DNA from: Rehmannia glutinosa
Lineage: Eukaryota; Streptophyta; Magnoliopsida; Lamiales; Orobanchaceae
DNA length: 64,000 nucleotides
Direction: 5' to 3'
NCBI GenBank assembly: GCA_016081115.2
Contig: CM071926.1
Span: 15,761,971 to 15,825,970 of the forward strand
Shown: piece by piece, positions 35,922 to 47,673 of the stretch
Numbering within the stretch: position 1 is the stretch's first letter
Layout of the letters: the number at the start of each line of letters is the position of its first letter
Position numbers and translations under genes: made by a program
The notes under the pieces: model-generated
What the model saw: the letters and a program-made list of their open reading frames with translations, nothing else
Databases searched by the model: none
What the model was told of the DNA's origin: nothing

Positions 35922-36603
35922 CTCGACGCGTGGCGCAATGCTACAAAAAACAGTAACAATAGCCCTTTCGTGCCTCAATGTCACCTTTCGCGTGGTTTTC
36001 CAGATCACGTTTGTTGTCTCTTGTAAGTCGGGTTTATTATTCAGTACGTAATAGTCATGCTACACTAAGTGCATGGTATATTCGGTGTCTGAATGAAAGA
36101 CAAATGTTCTATTTTAAGAAAAATGTGGCACATTATGATAGATCTATGTAATTGGGTGCATGCATGTTTTGCGAAACTTTAAATTTGAACATATACATAT
36201 CAGTGTTTTCATGAAACACAAAATAGTACTCCATTTATTCAAGAATGAAAATTTATATTTAAGTGTTACCTGAAAAATTTTAAAAATAGTAATATTTTTG
36301 GGATATTTTCATATTTTTAAGTTATAAATATATAATTGGAAAAATTCAGTATGATTTTGTCAATGTCTCGAATTAGTAGAAATAAAATATGCACTATATA
36401 GAAAATGTGTTAGGTGTAGTAATCATAACGAAATATTTTTTTATTAATGGAATTGTTTAATTACATTTTCGTTTGGCTACGTGTAATCATAGATTTTATA
36501 ATATCTAAATTGTGTTATTTTTTGTCAATGCAGTGACAAGATTTGTCCCAAGTAAGAGGCATGGAAAGCTTGGGCCTTGTATGGTTATGTTTTTCATGGA
36601 CTA
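35922..36603. other. Intergenic DNA with an exon-like segment near the right end
   Basis: No gene is recognised. At 36534-36600 a CAG acceptor-like site precedes an open stretch reading TRFVPSKRHGKLGPCMV, which is interrupted by the Sirevirus insertion. It could be an exon of an unrecognised host gene, but this is weak. Confidence 0.3.
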
Positions 36604-37378
36604 TGAAAGAATTGAAGGGTCCAATTCTTCTAAAAATGCAGTGTGAAGCCAAAAGTGATGTCAACACTTTGGAAAACACAGCGAAAGACTTTTAACTGAA
36701 TCGCAATTTCACTAAGTATGAAATAAAGACAGAATGAGATATAAAACACAAGAGATTAAAAAATTTTGTACAAGTATAAAATACTTGTACTGTGTTCATT
36801 AGAACAAAAATTATACAAAAGGTAATGTTGTTTACAACTTACAAAATTACAAAGTAAATAAGAAAACTAGAAGAACAACTCCCCTTTTGTCTCCGAAAGT
36901 AACAACACTCCTATACAAAATGTGAGAATCTATTTAGTGCACTCTAAACACTCAATATACACTGAATCTATCTCACATAAACACTCAAAACTCGAGTTCT
37001 AAAAATGATGCCAACAATGTTGCCAACATTCCTGGTATCACTGAGCTTCTGAGAATTTTCGGTTTGAAAAATGCTGGAAGATGAACTCACAACTCTCATA
37101 AAATCAGACTGAAATTTCTTTGGTTTCGATCCTTAAATAGCCATCACTTGAATAACTTCCTGCAAGAAAATAGAAGAAAAACTACCTGCAAGATTTAAGG
37201 AAAGAAACCACCCACTACCATAAACTTCTAAGGAGTTAGTAAAGTCAGAAAACTAAATTTAAACTTCTAACATAACTCCTGCAAAAAGAAACTGACAATA
37301 TTAACTGACAAGAATTAATCCTGAAATCTGGAAGAAAAAATTCGAAATATAATGTTTGATGAAATTCAAACATTAACA
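36604..37378 (-). repeat. 3' LTR of the Sirevirus-like element
   Basis: A 775-bp LTR whose plus-strand ends are TGAAAGAATTG and ATTAACA. It is followed by ATCTCCCCCTTT, the polypurine tract complement. Relative to the other LTR it keeps about 45 extra bp near 37320-37365. Confidence 0.92.
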
Positions 37379-37839
37379 ATCTCCCCCTTTCTTGTAGATT
37401 TCTGGACAAAACTTTTGCACAAAAACACAGTTAATATTCTCCCCCTGAATTCAAGGATCAATCAATCAACAGAGATAAACTCAAACTCCCCGAATCAAGA
37501 TGTATGTTAATCACACGTAAATACTACGAAGGAAAATTAATATATTAACAAGACATATTTACAACCCACAGCAAACAACCTAATCAGAACATACTATAGA
37601 CATAATACCTAAACAACTTTAACTATCATCAGAAACAACAAAAGAGAACCACACTAACTGAAGACATAGTATCAAGCAAAAAATAAGTACCCAAACAAAT
37701 GATGCTCAGATGTTACCAACATTTTCAGCATCATTACCACCATCTCCTTCATCAGAAGAACCTTCATCATCAGCCACAGATTTCGAGCCACCTACTCCCC
37801 CTTTTTGTCCCGAAATCACCTCTTGATTCATCCCTTTGT

Positions 37840-39779
37840 TTAATCCAAGATTTCAATTTGAGAAGTAGCATACTTCTCTTGTTTGATCAAATAAGCCAAA
37901 ACTGGATCAACAATTTGAGAAGGAGGACGAGGTGCTGCAATATCTTCATCAGACCTCAGAGGCAAATCCACATGCCTTTCACCTTTGAGAATAGGAGGTT
38001 TGATTCGGATAAGAGATTTGATATGAATCAATTTTTCCGTATCTTTCTTAGCAAAACCTTGGGACTCCAAAATGGAGTAGATAAGAGATGGAAAAGGAAT
38101 ACCAATCTCCAAAACCCTCTCAGCATATGAAGATATGATTTCACAAATACGGGAGCCAAAATTTATTTTATGTTTCATTCCAATCATGTACAAGAAGTAA
38201 GCATGTTCTTTTGTAACTGCGGCATTATTGGTTGTTGGCAACCAATTTGCAATTGCTATCTTGTGCAGGACGGCATACTTGGAGGATATCTGGGCTGAGT
38301 ATAGTTTCTTTCCGGGTTCCGGCCACTCAGTTTTATGATTGGCAGTTAATTCCTGTATGACCATTCCATCTGTAACCTCTTGTCCATCTTCTACAACATC
38401 CTCAGTCCCCAAAAATTCATTCACAATTTGAGGAGTAAAACGGTAGACCTTTTTCCTTAAAAACACCTCTCCAAACTTAGCAGAATTTGGGTTAAAAGAA
38501 TCCAATAAAAGATTGCAATAAAATTCCTTAACAACTCTTTCAACATACGGTCTAGCATATGTAACAGAACCAAAGAGTTGTCTCTCTTTCAGATAACCAA
38601 TCACATTATTTGACTCAAATTCTTGCATATGAATTTTTTTATCTTGAAAAACCCTCTGCTTAAGATAAGACTTCCAGTTTTTAGAAACATCCACAGAAAT
38701 AAAATCCCTAGAATAAAACTTTGAGGGATCAATACATGAGTCTGTGGGTATAACCCTTGCTTCTGCAATTCTGCGGTCGTTTCAGAGTCTATTGGAGAAG
38801 AATGATGTGAAGACGGAACATTCAATGTTGCTTGAGTATTCTCCAATCTGGACTTTGTTCTTCGTTCGGCCCAAGCACGCAAAGTTTCTTCATCAGTCTC
38901 TGTATCTTCTTCCACAACTGGTTCTGATTGTGTTGGATTGTGAGCAGGACTAGAAGGAGGAGGAATGTCTGAGGATTGACCAGGAATTTCAGATGATGCC
39001 ATGATGGGTGCATCATTTTGCTGGACATTTGCTGAAAAAGGAACCTCTGTTTCTGATGGTCGAGTTTCAGATGATGCCACGATGTTGGCATCATCATTTC
39101 CATCATTTGTGTCCTTTGGTGGTGACTTCTGAACCTCTTGCTCGAGTCTGCCCTGAAATTCCATGGGTGTTGTAGTATTCGCTTGAGTTTCAATGGAAAC
39201 TTCAACCTTTCACTAGAACCCCCAAGAGAGCTTGAACTTTTGATTTCTTCCTTGGTCGTGCATCACCCGCAAAGTATTGGTGTCAAACCCTTTCTTCTTC
39301 GTGAATATCGAGTCGGAGGAGGAATTAATGGCCCAAAACTTCTCCGAAATCTTTCATGTTTGGAGGATTTTCCACATCGACGGGATTTCCTGCTTCTCCT
39401 GGGATTTCAAACCCTAGAGGTTGAGGTGCTTGGATATGGGTACAATTGCTCCAAAAATTTCTTCTTGTTTAGCATTTGGTGAAGGTGGGTCCGCCATTGG
39501 TGGATCAATTTTAGGTCTTTGCAACTTCTTCTCTTTCTATACTTGTGCCGACGATGATCCCTTTTTGGTTGCTTGTGCCCACTCGATCTAATATCCCGAG
39601 GATCATACTCTCACCATAAGAGGATTAGAAACACCTGAGATTGGAGTCGAAAGTTTTTGAGGAGAAGGGTTTTGAGTAGATAAAGGATTCTGAGAAATGA
39701 GGTTAGATGGATTAGACACATTAAGGGGTGCACCCTCTTTTAATTTAGTGAGAAGTTCAGCAATGTGTTCGTCTTCCAT
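37840..39779 (-). pseudogene. Extra 3' ORF of the Sirevirus (putative plant transposon protein domain), broken
   Basis: The likely start is MEDEHIAELLTKLKEGAPL at 39779. A Ser/Pro-rich linker (39205-38700) follows, with VEEDTETDEETLRAW. The C-terminal domain 38694-37840 includes VKEFYCNLLLDSFNP, VYRFTPQIVNEFLG and HAYFLYMIGMKHKINFG. This pattern matches the domain called putative plant transposon protein, found in third ORFs of plant retrotransposons; its role is unknown. Frame changes occur near 38690, 39170-39600 and 39600. No signal peptide or membrane span supports an envelope role. Confidence 0.65.
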
Positions 39780-40492
39780 AATTATAAGCGAGATAAAATA
39801 TATGGAAATCGAAATAAAAATACTGAACAGTGGAAAAAACAGACACTTGAACATATGGTATTTAAAGTGATTTATGAAATAACCATATAAAGTCCCACTA
39901 AGTGCAGTTAAATAACTCACTAAGCCCACTAACCCAGCAGTGTTTTAAAAAAACTATCTCAGAAACATGATGAGAAAAGAAAGGTTAAAACTGCTCAAAC
40001 CACCACAACATCAGTTAGTGTAATTTTTTATTTTATTTTAATAAAACAAAAAAAAACGAAAAATATATATACATATAAAAGGAAAAGAAAAAAATAACAG
40101 CAGTATCATGAGATGATATGTACAATGATGCCATCATTTACAAGATCATTCTGTAGCAGCAAAAACAATTTTTCATGTTAGACAAAAAAAAAAATTCTTT
40201 TCTTGCTTAACAAGATCAAAGGCATAACAATAGTACATAAAGACTTATGAAAGTCATAGGAATATAGCTCACTAGAGTATCAAGATCTATGAGCCAAAAT
40301 TTACAACAATGCCCAAAAAGCAAGAAAAAAATCTGTTTGCTAACTTCTTTTAGAATAAGAGCGCACGTAAATTAGAAGTAATGATAGATCGTAAGCAGAA
40401 AATCTCAAGAATACAAGCTACAAACCGAAAGAAAAAAACTATATACATACACGATGTGTTACACGGTGATGCAACATATGAAGCATCACACA
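39780..40492 (-). other. Non-coding gap between pol and the extra ORF
   Basis: Contains purine-rich and AT-rich tracts and a GATGCCATCATT word near 40127. No ORF is supported. In Sireviruses this region can hold spliced-RNA signals, but none is identified here. Confidence 0.5.
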
Positions 40493-42231
40493 TTAAAGAA
40501 CACATAAACCAAGAGATTTCCTTAGGCAAGAAAACCTCTCAAAATCCAAGGATTTGGTAAAAATATCACTAGCCGATGTTCGAGTGGCAATATGTTTGAT
40601 ACAAACCAACCTTTTCTCAACCAAATCTCTTATAAAATGATGCCGGATGTCAATGTGCTTTGTTCGTGAGTGTTGAACAGGATTTTTAGAAATATCGATT
40701 GCACTCAGATTGTCACAGTACATGGTTAAAATCTCACTATTAAAACCATAATCATTCAGCGTTTGTTTCATCCACATCAATTGAGAACAACATGCACCAG
40801 CAGCAACATATTCGAATTCAGTTGTAGATAATGACACACAGTTTTGCTTCCTACTGAACCACGAAACAAGATTATTGCCAAGAAAAAAAAAAACCTCCAG
40901 AGGTACTTTTCCTATCATCCAGATCCCCAGCCCAGTCAGAATCACTATACCCTACCAAGTTCATGTTAGTGTCCTTAGTATACCAGATACCTAAATCAAC
41001 TGAACCACTCACATATTTAATAATCCTCTTTACAGCATTAAGGTGAGTAATCTTAGGTTCTGCTTGGTATCGAGCACACACACACACACTAAACATCAAG
41101 TTTGGACGACTAGCTATAAGATATAAAAGACTTCCAATCATACTCGTATAAAGTGGGGTCGACAATGATGCCATCACCGCCCCCGGACAATTTCATGCTT
41201 GAACTCATTGGAGTTTTCATGTGTTTGCTGCTTTCTAAACTGAATTTTTTCACCAAGTTTTTTACATACTTGCACTGAGAAACAAAGATACCATCAGGCA
41301 TCTGTTTAATTTGTAAACCAAGAAAAAAATTCAGCTCACCAACAAGACTCATTTCAAAGGTAGATGACATAGATTTGACAAACTCATCCTTTAAAAAATC
41401 ACTTGTTGAACCAAAGACTATGTCATCAACATACACTTGTGCAATGACCAAGTGTTGTTTTTCCTTTTTAATAAACAGTGTTTTGTCAACACTTCCTCTT
41501 TGAAAACCAACATGTACAAGAAATTCAGCAAGCCTTTCATACCAAGCTCTTGGAGCTTGTTTCAAACCGTATAAAGCTTTCTTAAGTTTAAAAACATGGT
41601 TTGGTTTATGAGGATCTTGAAAGCCTTTTGGTACATTCAACAAAAACTTCTTCATTAAGAAATCCATTCAAAAAGGCACTTTTAATGTCCATTTGAAAAA
41701 GTTTAAAATTGAAAGCAACCAACACATATCGAAGTCGATTGATTCAAGCCTGGCCGCCCTTTGGAGCAAATGTCTCATCATAGTCTATACCCTCAACCCG
41801 AGTATATCCCGAGCAACCAATCTTGCCTTGTTCCTGATAATGTTACCATTCTCATCACTCTTATTCTTAAAAATCCATTTAGTAACGATGATGTTAACAT
41901 TATCAGGCTTAGGAACAAGATCCCAAACATCATTACGAACAAATTGGTTTAATTATTCATGCATGGCTTCAATCCAAAATTCATCTTTTAAAGCTTCAAA
42001 CACATTTTTAGGTTCAATCAAGGATACAAAGCATGTTGAATTAACCATAAGACACTGAGATGATAGATAAGAAGGTCTCACCATTTCTCTATAATTCACC
42101 TTTTCTTTACCTCCGGTTCGACTGATCATCACTTCACCAATTACGAGTGTTTGGATGATTTTTCTGAACTTTCCTGGATGGATTCCTCTGACAGAGATCA
42201 AGATTATCATCACCTTCTGAGTCTGACTCAT
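40493..42231 (-). pseudogene. Sirevirus reverse transcriptase and RNase H (a few frame breaks)
   Basis: RT starts near 41985 (FWIEAMHEELNQFV). Other blocks are ALYGLKQAPRAWYERLAEFL (about 41550) and the catalytic VYVDDIVFGSTS (about 41420). ELNFFLGLQI and MKTPMSSSMKLSGGG follow. RNase H has VGYSDSDWAGDLDDRKSTS (about 40930), NCVSLSTTEFEYVAA, MYCDNLSAIDISKNPVQHSR and TKHIDIRHHFIRD. Breaks lie near 41715, 41140 and at the A-run 40881-40893. Apart from these the motifs are well kept. Confidence 0.9.
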
Positions 42232-42540
42232 TCATAACTTGAGTTCCCTCTGCAGTTTGGGTCGATGATGCTGAAGATGATGCATCATTTCTGGCATCAT
42301 TTTGTACAAAGACATCGATGATCACCGCTTGTCCTTGTGCCACTTCCTGCACATGAGCTATATCCTCCTCCTCGTCCTTGTTTTCAAAACCTGTATGATC
42401 ATCAAATACAACATTCACAGATTCTTGAATAGTCCTAGTCCTAAGATTATAAATCCTATACACATGACTATTCTTGGAATATCCAAGAAACATTCCTTTA
42501 TCACTTTTTGCATCAAATTTACCAAGATATTCTCGATCAT

Positions 42541-43479
42541 TTAAAATATAACACACATAGCCAAACACATGAAAGTACTTGAGATTGGGCTTTTTCCTTT
42601 CAAAATCTCATAACTTGTCATAGTAGTACCCGGTCTCAAGTGAACACGGTTTGAAATATGACAAGCAGTATTCAAAGCCTCTGCCCAAAATCTCTTTGAA
42701 ATGTTTTTAGAAAACAACATTACTCTTGCCATTTCTTGCAAGGTTCTATTTTTCCTTTCAGCAGTCCCATTCTGTTGAGGAGTAATGGGAGCTGAAAACT
42801 CATGAAAGATGCCCTTTTCATTGCAGAAATTAGAAAAAGAAGAGTTTTCAAACTCTCTCCCATGATCAGATCTAATTCGTGCAATGTTAGAACCATGCAT
42901 GTTGCAAATTCTCAAATATAATTTTATAAACACTTCAAAAGTTTCTGACTTATCTTTTAAAAATTCGACCCATGAATATCTTGATAAATCATCTACACAA
43001 ACAAAGGAATATTTCTTTCCTCCCAAACTATCCACTTCTATAGGTCCCATTAAATCCATATGAAGCAATTCAAAACATCGAGAAGTACTAAAATGTTGTA
43101 ACACATGATGTGGAACTCTTGTTTGTTTACCTTTTCGACATGGTCCACAAACTTGTGTTACTTTACCTTTCACTTGAAGTTTAGGAATACCTCTCATGAC
43201 TTCCAAGTTGATCAACTTAAACATGTTTCTAAAATTAACATGTCCAAGTTTTTGATGCCACAACATACAATCATCGATCTCAAAGATGATTACAAACTTG
43301 ATTGATTCAACCATGTAACAATTATCCACAGATCCGGTACTAGTCATGACACAAGTATTGTTACCATTAAAAGCAGAACATGAATCTCTATCAAATTTCA
43401 CATGCAAATTATCATCACACAATTGACTAATCTTGATCAAATTTGCAAAAAGCCCTTTCACATGCAACACATTTTTCAA
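42541..43479 (-). CDS. Sirevirus integrase, open frame of 312 residues
   Basis: An internal pol segment; the listed start is only the first Met of the open block. The pre-integrase zinc motif is MLWHQKLGHVNFRNM with CGPCRKGKQTR. The catalytic triad is visible: Asp in LLHMDLMGPIEV, Asp in RIRSDHGREF, and Glu in PQQNGTAERKNRTLQEMARV. The C-terminal part continues in another frame at 42568-42134. The enzyme would insert element cDNA into the host genome. It is intact at the motif level. Confidence 0.85.
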   Translation of the reverse strand: MKNVLHVKGLFANLIKISQLCDDNLHVKFDRDSCSAFNGNNTCVMTSTGSVDNCYMVESIKFVIIFEIDDCMLWHQKLGHVNFRNMFKLINLEVMRGIPKLQVKGKVTQVCGPCRKGKQTRVPHHVLQHFSTSRCFELLHMDLMGPIEVDSLGGKKYSFVCVDDLSRYSWVEFLKDKSETFEVFIKLYLRICNMHGSNIARIRSDHGREFENSSFSNFCNEKGIFHEFSAPITPQQNGTAERKNRTLQEMARVMLFSKNISKRFWAEALNTACHISNRVHLRPGTTMTSYEILKGKSPISSTFMCLAMCVIF

Positions 43480-43589
43480 ACAAGGAAGTCCCTTTACATG
43501 AAGAGTTCCTTTTCCTACAATCGACCTTTGACACCACCACCAAATTGAACTTTACCACCATTCACTCCGATTCATAATCAGTCAAATAA

Positions 43590-45478
43590 TTACAGTACCA
43601 GTCATATGTCTTGAGCAACCACTATCAAAATACCATGTTCCTTCAACATTAGATCTAAGTGAAGTATACACAACAAGACATAGTGATCATCAAAACAAAC
43701 CACATTATCATTAATATCAGAAGAATTCTCTGCAGTATTGAAAGTGTCTTCAACAGTGTCAAGCATCATTTCTGGCATCATTTTACCCAAAACCTTATCT
43801 TTCTTCAGTTTCAAGCAAAAAGGTTTAATATGCCCAGGTTTAAAGCAGTAATGACACACAAACTTACGTTTTAAAACACTTTCAGACTTTTTGAACTTGT
43901 CTTTGAAAAATGATTTGCCATTTTTTCCAGCATTCCCTTGTTTCATAGAAAGACATATCTTCTTACAAGAATCTATTTTGTTTGCTTTAACATATCCTAA
44001 TCCAGTTCAATCAAATCTAGCTTTCAAAAATACATCATCAATAACAGCAGAGCTAGAATCAAACTTACTTACTGTCTTTTTAAGACTAGTAAGTTCAGAT
44101 TTTACTAGATCAAAATCTTTGTCTTTCTTTGTTAAAAGAACTTCCAATCTCCTAACAGATTCTCTTAAAATGTCATTCTCTTTGACAAGATCTTCACATT
44201 TAGGTTGCAAATCATCATGACATTTATCTTCTAAATCAACAGACTTTGACCCTGAATTCAAACATAAAAATGATGCAAAATGATTAACAAAATCATATTC
44301 AGAATCAGCAAACTTGTCTTGTGATGCCTCAGTGTTGGCATCATTTGTTGCATAATTTCTGAATCCATCAGATTTGTGCTTCTCTTCCTCAAGAATCGTT
44401 ATAAGTCCCTTGCAATTTTCGTCACCATCTTCAGATTCTTCATCACTTAAAGATACAGTAAAATCCATACCTCTTTTCCTAAGAGTGTTTGCACATTGTT
44501 TTGCATAATGACCAAATCCTTTGCAAGCACGATATTGAATCAAATCAAGTTTTTTTGGTTTTAAAGAATTGTTCTCTTGATTTGGTTCAAGCTTTTTAGG
44601 GAATTTGAAGAATTACCAGAAAAATGTTTCTTAGACTTGAAATCTTTGCCATTCAAAGAAGATTTTTTGAGTAAACTATTAAACCGTAAGGTCAATAATG
44701 CAATAGATTCTTCATTTAAATCACATTCATGAATGTTTTTCATAAAATGTTCCATTGCATTACTTTGAACATCACAAAAATCAAAACCAGTTTGGGTTTT
44801 AAAAGCAATACTTTTGTGTTGATGTTCTTTTTGTTGCCCCAAGTTTAACTCAAAAGTTTGTAAAATACCAATAAGTTCATCAAGTCTAAGAGTATCAGTA
44901 TCCTTGGTTTCTTCAATAGTATAGATCTTAACACTGTATCTTTCGGGAAGAGATCTCATTACCTTGCTTACCAATCTTTCATTGCTAATAGGCTCTCCAA
45001 GTGATTGTGCCTCATTAGCAATATCACAGATTTTTGCATTATACGAAGCAATGGTCTCTTCTTCTTCCATTCTCAGATTCTCGAATCTGCTTGCTAGGAG
45101 TCTTAGCTTTGTTCTTCTAACACTTTGTGTTCCCTCACAATGCAATTGCAATGCATCCCAAGCATCTTTTGCTGAAACACAATTAGAAATTATTTTGAAC
45201 AAAAACATATCAACAGCAGTAAATATGGCATTTAAAGCTTTAGAATTAAAGCTTGCAATCTGGATTTCATCATTTTGCCACTCAATCTCTGGTTTGTCTA
45301 TTGTAACTCCTTCAGTGTCAACGATTCTTGGTGATGTCCATCCCGTAAGAACAGATTTCCATGCTCTTTCATCAATGGACTTGATATAAGCCCTCATTTT
45401 CACCTTCCAATAGGAATAGTTCGTTCCATCCAAAACAGGAGGTCGAAAAAGGGAACTACTCTGAATTTCCATCATCAA
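43590..45478 (-). pseudogene. Sirevirus gag and protease start (three frame segments)
   Basis: The start MMMEIQSSSLFRPPVLDGTN at 45478 leads into the copia gag domain (YWKVKMRAYIKSID, DAWDALQLHCEGT). The 305-residue block ends at 44561. The next block 44543-44007 opens with RACKGFGHYAKQC, a zinc knuckle whose first Cys position reads Tyr, then an acidic and coiled-coil region (LVKENDILRESVRRLEVLL). Block 43946-43602 has a second knuckle, CHYCFKPGHIKPFC, and the protease site WYFDSGCSRHMTG follows at about 43638-43600 in another frame. The two knuckles would bind the element RNA. Confidence 0.85.
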
Positions 45479-45528
45479 AACACTGCAAAAAAAAAAATAG
45501 GATCACACTAAGTATCGTCTAGTGAAGG

Positions 45529-45542
45529 CTCTTGATGCCAAT
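45529..45542 (-). promoter_or_regulatory. Primer-binding site of the Sirevirus-like element (diverged)
   Basis: On the minus strand TGGCATCAAGAGCC sits directly inside the 5' LTR. It differs from TGGTATCAGAGCC by one substitution and one extra A, so tRNA-Met is the likely primer. Confidence 0.65.
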
Positions 45543-46272
45543 TGAAAGAATTGAAGGGTCCAATTCTTTTAAATATGCAGTGTGCAGCCAAAAGTGATGC
45601 CAACACTTTGGAAAACACAGCGAAAGACTTTTAAGTGAATCACAATTTCACTAAGTATGAAATAAAGACAGAATGAGATATAAAACACAAGAGATTAAAA
45701 AAATTTGTACAAGTATAAAACTTGTATTGTGTTCATTAGAACAAAAATTATACAAAAGGTAATGTTGTTTACAACTTACAAAATTGCAAAGTAAATAAGG
45801 AAACTAGAAGAACAACTCCCTTTGTGTCTCTGAAAGTAACAACACTCCTTTACAAAATGTGAGAATCTATTTAGTGCACTCCAAACACTCAATATACACT
45901 GAATCTATCTCACATAAACACTCAAAACTCGAGTTCTAAAAATGATGCCAACAATGTTGCCAACATTCCTGGTATCACTGAGCTTCTGCAGAATTTCTGG
46001 TATGAAAATGCTGGAAGATGAACTCACAACTCTCATAAAATCGTGACTCGAAATTTCTTTGGGTTCGATCCTTAAATAGCCATCACTTGAATAACTTCCT
46101 GCAAGAAAATAGAAGAAAAACTACCTGCAAGATTTAAGGAAAGAAACCATCCACTACCATAAACTTCTAAGGAGTTAGTAAAGTCAGAAAACTGAATTTA
46201 AACTTCTAACATAACTCCTGTAAAAAGAAACTGACAATATTAACTGACAAGAATTAATCCTAAACATTAACA
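45543..46272 (-). repeat. 5' LTR of the Sirevirus-like element
   Basis: A 730-bp LTR, TGAAAGAATTG to ATTAACA on the plus strand. It matches 36604-37378 except for the deleted block near the right end and scattered changes, several of which are at CAG/CTG words. Confidence 0.92.
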
Positions 46273-46277
46273 GACTA

Positions 46278-46619
46278 TTTTTAGTTTCTAGTATTGGAAA
46301 ATGAATTTTGAGAATTTATTGGTTTTCGTGTGAAAACTGGAATTGTATTTGGATGAGTGAATGAAACTGAGTTTTAAGTAGGTTTGAAAATGAGCTTATG
46401 TTTGGTTGAGTAGTTTTGAAGTAATATTTTATGTATATAAATTTGAAAAGTTGATAGTGATTGAATATTTTAATTAAATATATATTACTATATTTGTAAG
46501 ATTGTAGGCTAGTGGGTCCCATTAGATATATGGGGTAATATTTTAAGTAGATAAAGTTGATAATGGAGGGTCTCGCATATATATTTGGATAAAAAAATGA
46601 GAATAGTGATTGATGAGTG
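46278..46619. other. AT-rich spacer
   Basis: No gene or repeat ends are recognised; the minus-strand open frame 46801-46316 is AT-rich translation without known features and runs into the fold-back MITE. Confidence 0.4.
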
Positions 46620-46979
46620 AGGCAAAATTGCAAAATTAGTCCTATAACTATAGAGCTATAGCAAAAAGGTCCTGTAAAAATCACGTTTTGCAAAAATATC
46701 GTGTATCTATATAAACGTCTTAATTTTGGTCCTGCAAAATGCACATTTTGCAAAATAGTCCTGTAACTGTATGAAAATCTGAATTTTGGTCCTAATTTCA
46801 TAGGTAATTAGTCCTATAACTATAGACCTATAGTTACAGGACTATTCTGCAAACCGTGCATTTTACAGGACCAAAATCGAGAGTTTGCTATAGTTACAGG
46901 ACATTTTTGCAAAATGTGATTTTTACAGGACCTTTTTGCTACCGCCTTATAATTACAGGACCAAATTTGCAATTTTGCC
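46620..46979. mobile_element. Fold-back MITE with long inverted arms and 9-bp target duplication
   Basis: A 360-bp element that opens GGCAAAATTGCAAAATTAG and closes TTTGCAATTTTGCC. Both arms carry repeated TTAGTCCTATAACTATAG / TATAGTTACAGGAC and TTTTGCAAAA words, so the whole can fold into a near-complete hairpin. TGATGAGTG occurs at 46611-46619 and 46980-46988. A 9-bp duplication points to Mutator-like mobilisation. Confidence 0.85.
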
Positions 46980-47284
46980 TGATGAGTGGTGTAGGATAGT
47001 GTTTAGGGTTGAGAATTGAAATTATAGGTTTGATGAAAAGTGAAAATGATGATTTTTATTGGAAAAATTATAAACAAACATGGTTATATTTCTATGAATA
47101 GTTGGAAATTGGAAATGGTGGTTTGGAAACATAAACAAATGGGCTATGAGAACATCCCAAAAGTTATCGGACGGTATTGATATAAATGACAGGAACTTGT
47201 ATATACTAAATAGTATTATGTTAAATGATGTAAAAATCATAACTCATGTTGGATATAACAAAAAATAGATCAGAACCATTAAAA

Positions 47285-47575
47285 ACATTAGGGATAGTTA
47301 CAAAAAATCCGCAAGTTTGGGCTGATTAAAAAAATAAAGGTTTTTGAAAACCATAAAAATATCCTTAAGATTTGATTTGGTCTTAAGTTTAAGGAGTAAG
47401 TGTAATATTGCTATAAATATCAGGGGATTTTTCGATGTATGTGTTGCTTATGAAGGGAGAAAATATAGACAGAATCAAATTATTGATTCTAAGCAGTTTT
47501 TGTAATTTTTAAAAATCTCTAACTTTTTTGTAATGAGCTCAAACATCACTTGAGGTGGACTACATACATTTGTAA
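47285..47575. mobile_element. Possible MULE-type MITE, weak ends
   Basis: It begins near GGGATAGTTACAAAAAATCC and ends near TTTGTAAATGG, resembling the GGGATAATTACAAAAA family in the subtilase introns. No target duplication was found, so this is tentative. Confidence 0.35.
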
Positions 47576-47673
47576 ATGGGCTACAAGACACAATGCACTG
47601 AAAAAAATGTGCAAGACAGAAATTCGCGAGCCTAATATAATCGAATCGAATGGGATCACATATTTCAGAATGG

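Larger units (their letters stand above)
36604..46272 (-). mobile_element. Sirevirus-like Ty1/copia element, near intact, with extra 3' ORF
   Basis: This 9.67-kb element is flanked by GACTA at 36599-36603 and 46273-46277, a perfect 5-bp target duplication. In its own orientation it runs 5' LTR (46272-45543), primer site, gag with zinc knuckles, protease, integrase, RT, RNase H, non-coding gap, extra ORF region, polypurine tract (AAAGGGGGAGAT), 3' LTR (37378-36604). LTRs are very similar apart from about 45 bp missing from the 5' LTR, so insertion is fairly recent. Few frame breaks exist, some at homopolymers. Confidence 0.93.

Noticed and set aside
15301..35926. Target-site duplication for the first copia element
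   Set aside because: The flank CTCCT (copy 1, left) and CTCGA (copy 2, right) share only three bases, so no duplication is claimed.
37840..38694. Envelope-like protein in the Sirevirus
   Set aside because: No signal peptide, transmembrane span or furin-like site is visible; the domain resembles the putative plant transposon protein instead.
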